From an uncultured Rhizobiaceae group bacterium (GTDB lineage Bacteria > Pseudomonadota > Alphaproteobacteria > Rhizobiales > Rhizobiaceae): a stretch of DNA of 64,000 bases. Both the position numbers and the translations under genes were made by a program. Within the stretch, counting starts at the first letter, position 1; the number at the start of each line of letters is the position of its first letter. The stretch lies in NCBI GenBank assembly GCA_937930635.1, contig CALHCF010000003.1, forward strand, positions 310,001-374,000, given 5' to 3'. This document shows, piece after piece, positions 26,249 to 33,667 of this stretch. The notes below the pieces were generated by a model. The model was given only the letters and a program-made list of their open reading frames with translations. It was not told the DNA's origin and searched no databases.

Positions 26249-27212
26249 GATTGACGAACACACCGTCCGGCAAAGTGGTGGCTTTGCCAACCAGTTTCTC
26301 ACCGCCAAATTTTGCCATGACTTCCAGCAGTTTCGCCGCCGCCTCTGGGTCAACACCACCTGGCTTAGGAATGCCTGCAACAAATCCCGTTTTCAAGGCA
26401 GTGAAATCGGCGTCCTTGTCGGCCCGCATTTTCGGACGCAGGCGATCCCAGGCACTTTCATCTGAACTCAGCTTTTCCTTTGCCGCGCGGGAAGCCGCGA
26501 TAAGTCCGGCAACAAGCTCTGGTTTGTCGCGCGCCATTTCTCCACGCACCACGTATCCAAGAAGCGGCAGGTCCGGGTCAAGCCCCAACGCTTTTGCCGC
26601 ATCAGAAACCGACACCAGCGGCTTCATACCGCGAGCCCCCATCTTGGCGGCAAAGTGCCAGAAATTTATGGCGCCATCCGTTTCTCCCTTCAGCGCCGTC
26701 TTGAAAATAAGCGGAGGAGCACCAAAAGCCTGCTCCGTCGAGGCCTTGAGATCAAACCCGTATTTCTGTTGCGCATAGGCCTGCAGAATAAGCCAGCTTT
26801 TATCGACGGGCCCGCCAGCGATCCCGATTTTCTTGCCCTTCATGTCGACCAGCGATTGTGCCGCGCTATCCTTTGGTATCATCAGGCTGCCGACAGCCTT
26901 AGAATAGGGAATGAAGACAAAGTCCTTGCCTTCTGCACGCTGACGCGCCACCCAGATCCAGTCTGCAACAACAATATCAGCCTCCCCCGCCTGGAACGCC
27001 ACGCGGGTGGCGGCATTGCCTGCCATGCCTGTCACTTCGAGTTTGAAACCATTCGCCTTGTCGAGACCAAAGTGCTGAATCGTATCAAGTTCCCAATTGA
27101 CCGTACCAACTTTCAATACAGCCGCTTTCAGCGTCGGATTATCCGCCCGCACCGAGACTGACGCTCCCAAAACAATCAAAAACGCCATACAAAACTTGAT
27201 AATACTACGCAT
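26238..27212 (-). CDS. ABC transporter substrate-binding protein (NMT1/SsuA-like)
   Basis: Periplasmic receptor of 324 residues with a clear signal peptide (MRSIIKFCMAFLIVLGASVS, cleaved after VRA). The ligand-binding core has GTVNWELDTIQHFGLDKA, AFQAGEADIVVADWIWVARQ and the hinge-side GPVDKSWLILQAYAQ, typical of the SsuA/TauA/ThiY group that binds sulfonates, nitrate or pyrimidines. A strong AGGAGG ribosome site precedes the ATG. It is first in the operon with permease and ATPase. The exact ligand cannot be read from sequence; no desulfonation or nitrate-reduction gene is nearby. Confidence 0.88.
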   Translation of the reverse strand: MRSIIKFCMAFLIVLGASVSVRADNPTLKAAVLKVGTVNWELDTIQHFGLDKANGFKLEVTGMAGNAATRVAFQAGEADIVVADWIWVARQRAEGKDFVFIPYSKAVGSLMIPKDSAAQSLVDMKGKKIGIAGGPVDKSWLILQAYAQQKYGFDLKASTEQAFGAPPLIFKTALKGETDGAINFWHFAAKMGARGMKPLVSVSDAAKALGLDPDLPLLGYVVRGEMARDKPELVAGLIAASRAAKEKLSSDESAWDRLRPKMRADKDADFTALKTGFVAGIPKPGGVDPEAAAKLLEVMAKFGGEKLVGKATTLPDGVFVNLGN

Positions 27213-27435
27213 ATATTCCTCCTGAGGATCACATCAGCTCCCAAAGCCTGACAAGAGATTAGGCGGCACCCTTTGAGGATGCAACCGGCATTTGCCTAAG
27301 CGCATGCAGGCGCGGCTCACGGTTCGCTCACACTCTCTTTTTGTAGCCCCAATCGCAGCCCGTCTGCCAAAAACCGCGTTGACCAGCCGTTCGTCCCGTT
27401 TCAGGGTATTGGAACATTAGTGAGGGAAGTCGGTC

Positions 27436-28224
27436 ATGAAGCTCTCAGGAAAAACCGCAATTGTCACCGGAGCAGCCCATGGCATCGGCTACGCCATTGC
27501 CCAAAGGTTCCTGCGGGACGGTGCTCAACTGGTTATCTGCGATATCGATGACGAGGCGGGAGAGAATGCGGCAACCGAGCTCGCCGCGCTTGGCGATGTT
27601 CGCTACATCCATGCTGATGTTGGAGAAAGGCTTGATGTCCACAACCTCGTTGCGGCAACCATCGATGCATTTGGAGATATCGATGTCCTGATCAACAACG
27701 CTGGAATCGTGATTGGTGGTGACTTTCTTGATATACCTGAAGAGGACTTCGACACGGTTTTGCGGGTCAATCTGAAAGGGCCCTTCCTGTGTTCACAGGC
27801 TGTCGCGCGGCATATGGTCAAGAGGGTAGAGGCAGGCGGCCCGGCTGGATGCATCATCAACATGTCATCCATAAACGCGACCCTCGCAATCCCCAGTCAA
27901 CTTCCCTACACCGTGTCAAAGGGCGGTATTCGCCAGCTCACCAATGTAATGGCACAGGCCCTCGCCCCCCATGGAATCCGTGTCAACGCCATCGGCCCCG
28001 GTTCCATTGCAACCCGGATGCTGGATACCATTAATTCAGACGAAGATGCAAAACGCCGCCTGCTTTCAAGAACACCGATGGGGCGGGTTGGCGAACCTGA
28101 AGAGATAGCCGCTATCGCGTCATTTCTGGCCTCTTCAGATGCAAGCTATATCACCGGACAGACAATCTATGCCGATGGCGGACGTCTGGGGCTGGCTTAC
28201 ACGGTCGACAGTCAGCAAGAATGA
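27436..28224 (+). CDS. Classical SDR oxidoreductase
   Basis: NAD(P)-dependent short-chain dehydrogenase of 262 residues with every classical element: cofactor motif TGAAHGIGYAIA (residues 11-22), NNAG near residue 88, catalytic serine in NMSSINA, and Tyr-x3-Lys in PYTVSKGG. The C-terminal SYITGQTIYADGGR is typical of the FabG/glucose dehydrogenase-like subgroup. Unlike the two atypical SDRs elsewhere in this window, its active site is intact. It begins after GTGAGGGAAGTCGGTC and stands alone, with an inverted repeat beginning 21 bases after its stop. The substrate is unknown. Confidence 0.9.
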   Translation: MKLSGKTAIVTGAAHGIGYAIAQRFLRDGAQLVICDIDDEAGENAATELAALGDVRYIHADVGERLDVHNLVAATIDAFGDIDVLINNAGIVIGGDFLDIPEEDFDTVLRVNLKGPFLCSQAVARHMVKRVEAGGPAGCIINMSSINATLAIPSQLPYTVSKGGIRQLTNVMAQALAPHGIRVNAIGPGSIATRMLDTINSDEDAKRRLLSRTPMGRVGEPEEIAAIASFLASSDASYITGQTIYADGGRLGLAYTVDSQQE

Positions 28225-28245
28225 TCCAGGGCCAATTCCCAAACA

Positions 28246-28269
28246 CTCCTGACATAACGTTGTCAGGAG
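28246..28269. promoter_or_regulatory. Perfect inverted repeat upstream of the VOC-YafY operon, likely operator
   Basis: CTCCTGACA-TAACGT-TGTCAGGAG is a perfect nine-base palindrome with a six-base spacer, 42 bases before the VOC gene start. No T-run follows it, which argues against a terminator. The adjacent WYL-domain regulator is the natural candidate to bind it. Confidence 0.65.
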
Positions 28270-28311
28270 GGGTATGAGAAAAAGGATGTGTCACAACCAA
28301 GGAGAGAAGAC

Positions 28312-28686
28312 ATGACACAGACCAAGCCCAAAAATTCAATCGCCTGGTTCGAAATCCCGGTTACTGATCTTGAGAAAGCCAAGAAATTCTACGGCAATGT
28401 GTTGCAGATCGGATTCCAGGACATGACGGAAGGTCCAAATCCGATCGCCATTTTTGACGTTGCCGATATGGAAAGCACACCTGCCGGTCACCTCTATAAT
28501 GGAAAACCTGCGACAGACGGCACAGGCCCCACAGTCCATCTGGGTGTCCGCGACGGGCTGGAAAACGGTTTAGCCAGAATCAAAAATGAGGGAGGAAAGG
28601 TCCTGTCTCCGGCCATCGAAGTGCCGGCAGGCCGTTTCGCTTACTGTCTTGATCCAGATGGCAACAGCATTGCTGTCTTCGGTTAG
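28312..28686 (+). CDS. VOC-family (glyoxalase/dioxygenase fold) protein
   Basis: A single vicinal-oxygen-chelate domain protein of 124 residues. It has the paired beta-alpha-beta pattern: AWFEIPVTDLEKAKKFYGNV at residues 11-30, VHLGVRDGLENGLARIKNEG in the middle and the terminal DPDGNSIAVFG. Such proteins include glyoxalase-like enzymes and drug-binding or bleomycin-resistance proteins. The start follows GGAGAGAAGAC. It is followed after 15 bases by a WYL-domain regulator and preceded by a palindrome, so it is probably autoregulated with that gene. The function is unknown. Confidence 0.87.
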   Translation: MTQTKPKNSIAWFEIPVTDLEKAKKFYGNVLQIGFQDMTEGPNPIAIFDVADMESTPAGHLYNGKPATDGTGPTVHLGVRDGLENGLARIKNEGGKVLSPAIEVPAGRFAYCLDPDGNSIAVFG

Positions 28687-28701
28687 CAGGAACACATTGA
28701 T

Positions 28702-29409
28702 ATGAGACGCGCTGACCGGCTTTTTCAGATTGTCCAGCACCTTCGGGGAGGGCGGCTTGTCACAGCCGCCAACCTGAGTGAATGGCTGGAAGTTTCTGAA
28801 CGCACCATATACCGCGACATTGTTGATCTTCAGACCAATGGCGTACCGATAGATGGTGAAAGAGGTGTCGGTTACATTATGCGCGGCGGGTTTGATCTTC
28901 CCCCGCTGATGTTCACCAAGGAAGAGCTTGTTTCACTGGTTGCCGGTGCGCGGTTTATCGGCACCTGGGGTGGCATGTCCATGTCGAGAGCTGCCGAAGA
29001 AGCATTAGCCAAAATCGAGGCCGTGCTACCGGAACATGAACGTCATCGCCTCTCGCAGGTTGAAATTCATGCGCCCGGCTTTTCCATGACCCGCGAAGAA
29101 CGAAAACGCCTGGATGCGCTTCAGCAAGCCATTGAGGAACACGCGGTTGTCAGCATTGCGTATGGCGACAAAAAACAACAAAGAACGAACCGAACCATAC
29201 GCCCCCTGGCGCTATGGTATTGGGGCAAAGTCTGGACTGTTCTGGCCTGGTGTGAGTTGCGAAGTGCGTTCCGGGTATTTCGAACCGATCGCATCCAGAA
29301 AATGCGTTGTACCGGCACTGTTTTTACCACGGAAAAGGGCAAAACAATCGCCGATTTCTATATCGAGATGGAAGAAGACGGTTTTTCACCGTCTTCAATC
29401 GGCTTTTAG
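28702..29409 (+). CDS. YafY-type transcriptional regulator (HTH and WYL domains)
   Basis: A 235-residue DeoR-like regulator. The N-terminal helix-turn-helix is visible at residues 2-60 (ADRLFQIVQHLRGGR, then EVSERTIYRDIVDLQ). The C-terminal WYL domain follows, with IRPLALWYWGKVWTVLAWCE and FRVFRTDRI near residues 165-200. WYL domains sense ligands, often nucleic acid or small molecules. The position directly after the VOC gene suggests control of that operon through the palindrome upstream. A strong stem-loop lies inside the last codons. The gene is convergent with trcR. Confidence 0.9.
   Translation: MRRADRLFQIVQHLRGGRLVTAANLSEWLEVSERTIYRDIVDLQTNGVPIDGERGVGYIMRGGFDLPPLMFTKEELVSLVAGARFIGTWGGMSMSRAAEEALAKIEAVLPEHERHRLSQVEIHAPGFSMTREERKRLDALQQAIEEHAVVSIAYGDKKQQRTNRTIRPLALWYWGKVWTVLAWCELRSAFRVFRTDRIQKMRCTGTVFTTEKGKTIADFYIEMEEDGFSPSSIGF
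29374..29396 (+). terminator. Stem-loop within the 3' end of the WYL regulator gene
   Basis: GAAGACGGT-TTTTC-ACCGTCTTC is a perfect nine-base stem with a five-base loop, 13 bases before the regulator stop and pointing toward the convergent trcR gene. Only a weak T-stretch follows (CTTTTAG), so terminator function is tentative. Confidence 0.4.
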
Positions 29410-29444
29410 ATTGAGCTTTGCTCTGCCGCCCATACCGAACTCAG

Positions 29445-30149
29445 CTAAGAGGCGTCTCCACCAGCATCCCCTTCGATGGCCGCGTCACCAAGAGCAGCAA
29501 AATTCTTAAACACTGAATCTGCATCCACTTCCTCAGCAGCCTGAGGATCGGCAGGTGCTTCTGCACCTTGCGTTTCCGAGGCAGGAAGCAAACCATCTTC
29601 GGTAGCGCCTTCTTCCACCTTGGGAAGGTATTTGGCGGCTTTTGCGACCTCAAAATCGAGGTCAATCTGGCTGCAGATTCCCAGCGTTACGGGGTCGAGC
29701 GGCTGAAGATTGGTAGAGTTCCAATGAGTGCGGTCACGGATGGCACTAATGGTCGTCTTTGTTGTCCCAACCAGACGGATAATTTGAGAATCCTTCATTT
29801 CCGGGTGGTTGCGCACCAGCCACAAAATGGCATTGGGCCGATCCTGACGACGGGATACCGGCGTATAGCGGGGGCCTTTTTTCTTCAGCTCAGGAACTTT
29901 CACTTTCGGTTCCAGCAGGCTCAGGCGGACCGAAGGGTCCTGCTCGGCGTCCTTGATCTGATCACGAGAAAGCTGACCGGTCTGGATAGGATCCAGCCCC
30001 TTGATACCCTGGGCAGAGTCACCATCGGCAATCGATTTCACTTCAAGATGATGCAATCCACAAAGAGCACCAATCTGATCAAAAGTGAGCGCCGTGTTGT
30101 CAACCAGCCATACGGCCGTTGCCTTTGGCATAAGCAATGTCGTTGCCAT
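29445..30149 (-). CDS. trcR: Cell cycle transcriptional regulator TrcR (DUF1013)
   Basis: A 234-residue alphaproteobacterial regulator of the DUF1013 / TrcR family, linked in other species with cell cycle transcription. The N-terminus MATTLLMPKATAVWLVDNTA and the GLHHLEVKSIADGD segment are highly characteristic. A second DNA-binding-like part is seen in AILWLVRNHPEMKDSQIIRL followed by TTKTTISAIRDRTHW. The last 50 residues are acidic and alanine-rich. It starts after GAGGATC. Three GANTC methylation sites lie close upstream, matching cell-cycle control. It is convergent with the WYL regulator. Confidence 0.88.
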   Translation of the reverse strand: MATTLLMPKATAVWLVDNTALTFDQIGALCGLHHLEVKSIADGDSAQGIKGLDPIQTGQLSRDQIKDAEQDPSVRLSLLEPKVKVPELKKKGPRYTPVSRRQDRPNAILWLVRNHPEMKDSQIIRLVGTTKTTISAIRDRTHWNSTNLQPLDPVTLGICSQIDLDFEVAKAAKYLPKVEEGATEDGLLPASETQGAEAPADPQAAEEVDADSVFKNFAALGDAAIEGDAGGDAS

Positions 30150-30510
30150 GATCCTCGTTTCCTCTTCTTGCGGCCAGGCCGCATATGAAATCCTTCAATA
30201 CGATCCGATTCGCGACCGGCTCCTCAACAGAATCGGTTGAATCACATCTTCCCTGTCTGCTTGCCCGCAGGTCGGTGAGCAAGCCGTGGAACAGCCACGT
30301 TGTAGAGAATGGCGCCTCTATACGCCGGACACCGGGCAAATGCAACGCACCTTACCCGGTGGCAATGTCTCAGCTTGATTTTGCAGCCGTGGGATTAACT
30401 AGCACTCCCAAACTGGTCGGCGATCCCCCCTGCGACGCACCACTCAACATCACCTTGCGTTATGATATGCCCCCTCACAAAGGAATGGCAATGGCTCCTT
30501 AGAGCCCTTC
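30150..30510. other. Intergenic region upstream of trcR containing a GANTC cluster
   Basis: This 360-base stretch separates trcR from the end of the GntR-type gene; both genes run leftwards. It has three GANTC sites near the trcR end, listed separately. Short frames on the plus strand lack ribosome sites and known features. Nothing else was recognised. Confidence 0.6.
30207..30243. promoter_or_regulatory. Cluster of three GANTC (CcrM) sites upstream of trcR
   Basis: GATTC at 30207, GAATC at 30230 and GAATC at 30239 fall within 37 bases, roughly 58-94 bases before the trcR start. GANTC is the target of the alphaproteobacterial cell-cycle methyltransferase CcrM, and methylation state controls some promoters with GcrA. 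The density is far above one site per 256 bases expected by chance. Confidence 0.55.
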
Positions 30511-31194
30511 TTACTTTATACTGCGCTTGGAACGAATGTCCGCTATCGCGGTGAGGTCGTCCTCGAGACTGGCCATGCACATGTCGAAAGAGAGACGTGC
30601 AGCGGCATCGGCTTCAGCGGAACAGAGGGCCGAGATCAATGGCTTGTGCCACTCGACCAGATCAATGCGTTCTGGCTCCTTTGCTTCTGAATTTGCATAG
30701 ATCCATTGAAGCTTATCAGCAAGTTTGGCGTAGCTTTGTTGCAGCATCTTGTTGCGACACCGCTCGACTATGAGCGCATGAAAGGCCAAATCGGCCTCAC
30801 CCCTGTTTTTCCCTGACCTTTCGGCGTCGACCAAGGCCTTCGCCGCCTTTTGGATCGCTTGCTGGTCGTCCGCAGTGATCTGAGAAGCAAGCAAACGCGC
30901 AGCGCCGCTTTCAAGTGAAGCGCGCAGCGTATAGATTTCCCATAAGGTTTGACCGTCTAGTGTCGCCACGGCCCAGGAGCTGTAAGGCCGACTATCGATC
31001 AGGCCATCACGTTTCATCTCTGACAGCGCCGCTCGTACCGTTCCACGGCTGATCCCCATCTCTTCGGCGAGGTCTGTTTCAACCAACCGCGCCCCGGCAG
31101 GCAGTTCTGCCGACAGGATAGCTTCTTTCAACCTGTCCGACGCCATGTCCGCCAAGCTGCGTTTGGCGATTGAAAGTCCAGGTTTCTTCGACAT
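30511..31194 (-). CDS. GntR/FadR-family (FCD) transcriptional regulator
   Basis: A 227-residue repressor-type regulator. The winged helix lies at about residues 15-75, with DRLKEAILSAELPAGARLVE and EEMGISRGTVRAALSEMKRDG. A helical FCD ligand-binding domain follows with ADLAFHALIVERCRN and a histidine in WHKPLISAL that usually binds metal or acid ligands. It is divergent from a cluster for acyl-CoA metabolism and probably represses it through the AATTGT palindrome in the shared promoter. The ligand is likely a pathway intermediate. Confidence 0.88.
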   Translation of the reverse strand: MSKKPGLSIAKRSLADMASDRLKEAILSAELPAGARLVETDLAEEMGISRGTVRAALSEMKRDGLIDSRPYSSWAVATLDGQTLWEIYTLRASLESGAARLLASQITADDQQAIQKAAKALVDAERSGKNRGEADLAFHALIVERCRNKMLQQSYAKLADKLQWIYANSEAKEPERIDLVEWHKPLISALCSAEADAAARLSFDMCMASLEDDLTAIADIRSKRSIK

Positions 31195-31246
31195 TGGCGT
31201 GACCCACAGAGTGTGTTGACTGGGGCACTCTTTCGCCCTTATTGAT

Positions 31247-31260
31247 AATTGTCAACAATT
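31247..31260. promoter_or_regulatory. Palindrome in the GntR/catabolic divergent promoter, likely operator
   Basis: AATTGT-CA-ACAATT is a perfect six-base inverted repeat with a two-base centre, placed between the divergent GntR gene and the first catabolic gene, 18 bases before the latter's ATG. The form matches the short TTGT-N-ACAA palindromes bound by FCD-type GntR regulators. Confidence 0.6.
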
Positions 31261-31277
31261 AACGATTCGAGATGTAG

Positions 31278-32018
31278 ATGAAGCACTGCATTATCATCGG
31301 CGCAGGTCCGGGATAGGGCGAAGCCATCGCGCGAAAATTTGGTGCAAATGGGTATGCAATTGGCCTTATTGCCCGCAATGGCGCCTCGCTAAGCGCGCAG
31401 GCTGAGAGGTTGAGTCTACATGGTATCAAAGCGGGGTATGCGGCTGCGGACGCTGGCGATGCCGAGCAGCTTTTGACGGCGCTCACCAAGCTACAGGCGC
31501 AATCGGGCCCCTTTGACGTGCTGGTTTATAACGCTGCTGTACTGCGGCCTGACGGGCCTTTGGAACTGGACGCCGACACCCTGCGCGTGGAATTTGATGT
31601 CAACCTGGTTGGCGGGCTCGTAGCGGCACAGGCCGTCGCGCCGCATATGGTAGCCCAAGGCGAGGGCGCGATCCTGTTTACCGGCGGTGGACTGGCGCTG
31701 GAACCCTATCCGGAATGGACGTCACTTGCGCTCGGCAAGGCGGCTCTGCGCAGCCTCGCCTTTTCCCTATATAAGGAGCTTGCCCCTAAAGGCGTGCATG
31801 TGAGCGTCATTGCCGTCTGTGGCATCGTTGAAGAGGGCGGGCCATTTGATCCAGATACAATCATTGGCGAGTACTTTCGACTCGCAACGAAACCCGACGG
31901 TCCCACAGATCGCGAAGTGATCATCCAGCCACCAGGTACCGACCCGCATTACAATGACCCTGAGCGCAAACACGCGGCAACAAGCATCACGCCACTTCAT
32001 GCACGCTCACGCTCATGA
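31278..32018 (+). pseudogene. Atypical SDR gene interrupted by an in-frame TAG
   Basis: From the ATG the frame reads MKHCIIIGAGPG, then TAG at codon 13, then GEAIARKFGANGYAIGLIAR and on without further stops for 234 codons. In intact relatives this position in the Rossmann loop is usually Leu or Ile, and TTG to TAG is one base. The active-site region also lacks the usual tyrosine (SLALGKAALRSL). The stop overlaps the next gene start (ATGA), so operon structure is preserved. Re-initiation at a TTG at 31410 would lose the cofactor loop. It is called a pseudogene unless the TAG is read through or is a sequence error. Confidence 0.75.
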
Positions 32019-32857
32019 CGCAACGGACCATTGAAACCAGCGACGGGATAAATCTAACCGTGGACATGCGAGGGCCCGCACACGCGGAGGCCATCGTTTT
32101 CGCCCACGAGTTTGGTGGTGACATGGGCACCTGGGATGGCGTGTTCGACGTTTTGTCGTCGGAGTTCCGCTGCGTCTGCTTTGCCGCGCGGAGCGTTCAC
32201 CCTTCTGCGGTGCCATCCGAAATGTCCCGATACGGGCATGCGCGAGCGACGCAAGATGTGTTGGATTTGGCCAAAGCCTTGGGGCTTGACCGGTTCCATC
32301 TGGTGGGGTGTTCCATGGGGAGCTTTACATCTCTCATGACGGCCATAGAGGCCCCTGAAATGATCCGCTCGCTGACCTTGATCGGATGCAGCACCGGCCC
32401 GCGTGATGATCAGGAACGCAGAACCTATCGCGATGCCCTAACGAAGGAGATTGCGCTTCTCGACAGCAAATCCGCTGCGGGTGCAGTTGAATGGTTTGCC
32501 AATGATCCCGCCTATGCCCGTATGGGCATCAAACAACCCGCCCATTGGCGAACCTATCTGGACCGTCTGGAACGGCAGTCGGTCGAGGGTGCGCGCCAAA
32601 TCCTCAAGACGGTGCATTGGAACCGAGTCGCGCTTCCGACGCTCCGAGGGGCCATTCAAAGCATCAGCGCACCGGCTCTGGTACTATACGGCGAGGAAGA
32701 TCACCCGCTGGTGCTTGAAACAGCCCCTTTTCTTCAGGACTGCCTGGCGAACGGCACCACCCTACCGATGCCGGGCACGGGGCATCTAGTGCATCTGGAA
32801 GAACCAAAGCTCTTTCTTGACGCATTCCTAAAACTCGCGCGCCCGGCGGCGGGTTGA
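32015..32857 (+). CDS. Alpha/beta hydrolase
   Basis: A 280-residue serine hydrolase with the nucleophile elbow GCSMGS near residue 100, the acid in GEEDHP near 228 and the catalytic histidine in GTGHLVHLE near 256. Related enzymes hydrolyse enol-lactones, C-C bonds of ring-cleavage products or CoA esters. It is translationally coupled to the interrupted SDR upstream and is followed by a hydratase and a CoA-transferase, so it is probably part of one catabolic pathway under the divergent GntR regulator. Its own frame is intact. Confidence 0.88.
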   Translation: MTQRTIETSDGINLTVDMRGPAHAEAIVFAHEFGGDMGTWDGVFDVLSSEFRCVCFAARSVHPSAVPSEMSRYGHARATQDVLDLAKALGLDRFHLVGCSMGSFTSLMTAIEAPEMIRSLTLIGCSTGPRDDQERRTYRDALTKEIALLDSKSAAGAVEWFANDPAYARMGIKQPAHWRTYLDRLERQSVEGARQILKTVHWNRVALPTLRGAIQSISAPALVLYGEEDHPLVLETAPFLQDCLANGTTLPMPGTGHLVHLEEPKLFLDAFLKLARPAAG

Positions 32858-32874
32858 AGAACGAGGACACCCCC

Positions 32875-33654
32875 ATGGCAGACCACATCATCAGCCAACG
32901 TGACGGCGATATCCTCACCGTAACCATTGACCGACCGCAAAAGCTCAACGCGTTCACGAATGACATGTATCGAGCTTTTGGTGAGGTATTTCTCGCGGCA
33001 ACGAATGACACGGCAGTGCGCTGCATCCTTCTCAGGGCGTCCGGCGAGCGGGCTTTTTGTGTGGGCAGCGACATTGCCGAGTTCAACGCAACCCTGGGGC
33101 AGCCCGATCGGCAGATTGCTGACACGCGGATTGGGCGGGCGGCCATGGACGCCATGGCAGCTTGCCCCCATCCGATCATCGGGGCGCTGCAGGGCGTTTG
33201 CGTTGGCGGCGGTTTGCAGATCGCGACACTTTGCGATCTTCGCCTTGCAACGGAAAACACACGCTTTGGTATCCCGATCAAGTCGCTCGGAATGCTGGCC
33301 GAGGTTGAGGACCTGCAAGCGATGCACCGTACTTTAGGGTCTGGTCTGTGCCTTGATTTGCTGCTGACAGGTCGGATGATGACCGCCGAAGAAGCCAGCG
33401 ATTGCGGGTTCGTGCATCGTCTGTGCATGGCAGATCAGTTGGAGAGTTCGGCGGCCGAGCTAGCACGGACCGTCGCTACCGGCGCGCCTTTGGCGGCGCG
33501 TTGGCACAAGAAAGCTTTGCGCGCCTTGTCTGAACCCTCAACTGACATGCGCCCGCTCGTCGAAGAGGCGCTTGCATGCTACCGCCATCGCGATTTCGCC
33601 GAAGGCTGCGCAGCCTTTGCCAAAAAATGCTTTCCATACTTCACCGGCACATAA
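32875..33654 (+). CDS. Enoyl-CoA hydratase/isomerase family protein
   Basis: Crotonase-fold protein of 259 residues, starting MADHIISQRDGDILTVTIDR after GAGGACACC. Oxyanion-hole segments are ERAFCVGSDIAEF near residues 59-71 and QGVCVGGGLQIATLCDLRLA near 105-124. At the catalytic acid position it reads SLGMLAEVED, differing from the typical glutamates, so hydration may not be its reaction. It lies between the hydrolase and the CoA-transferase gene and is intact. It is a distant paralogue of the hydratase near 4.4-5.2 kb. Confidence 0.87.
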   Translation: MADHIISQRDGDILTVTIDRPQKLNAFTNDMYRAFGEVFLAATNDTAVRCILLRASGERAFCVGSDIAEFNATLGQPDRQIADTRIGRAAMDAMAACPHPIIGALQGVCVGGGLQIATLCDLRLATENTRFGIPIKSLGMLAEVEDLQAMHRTLGSGLCLDLLLTGRMMTAEEASDCGFVHRLCMADQLESSAAELARTVATGAPLAARWHKKALRALSEPSTDMRPLVEEALACYRHRDFAEGCAAFAKKCFPYFTGT

Positions 33655-33667
33655 GGACACATAACTC

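Noticed and set aside
30185..30502. Plus-strand frame of about 105 codons upstream of trcR
   Set aside because: No ribosome site, no conserved motif, and its codon pattern looks non-coding; it occupies the trcR promoter region.
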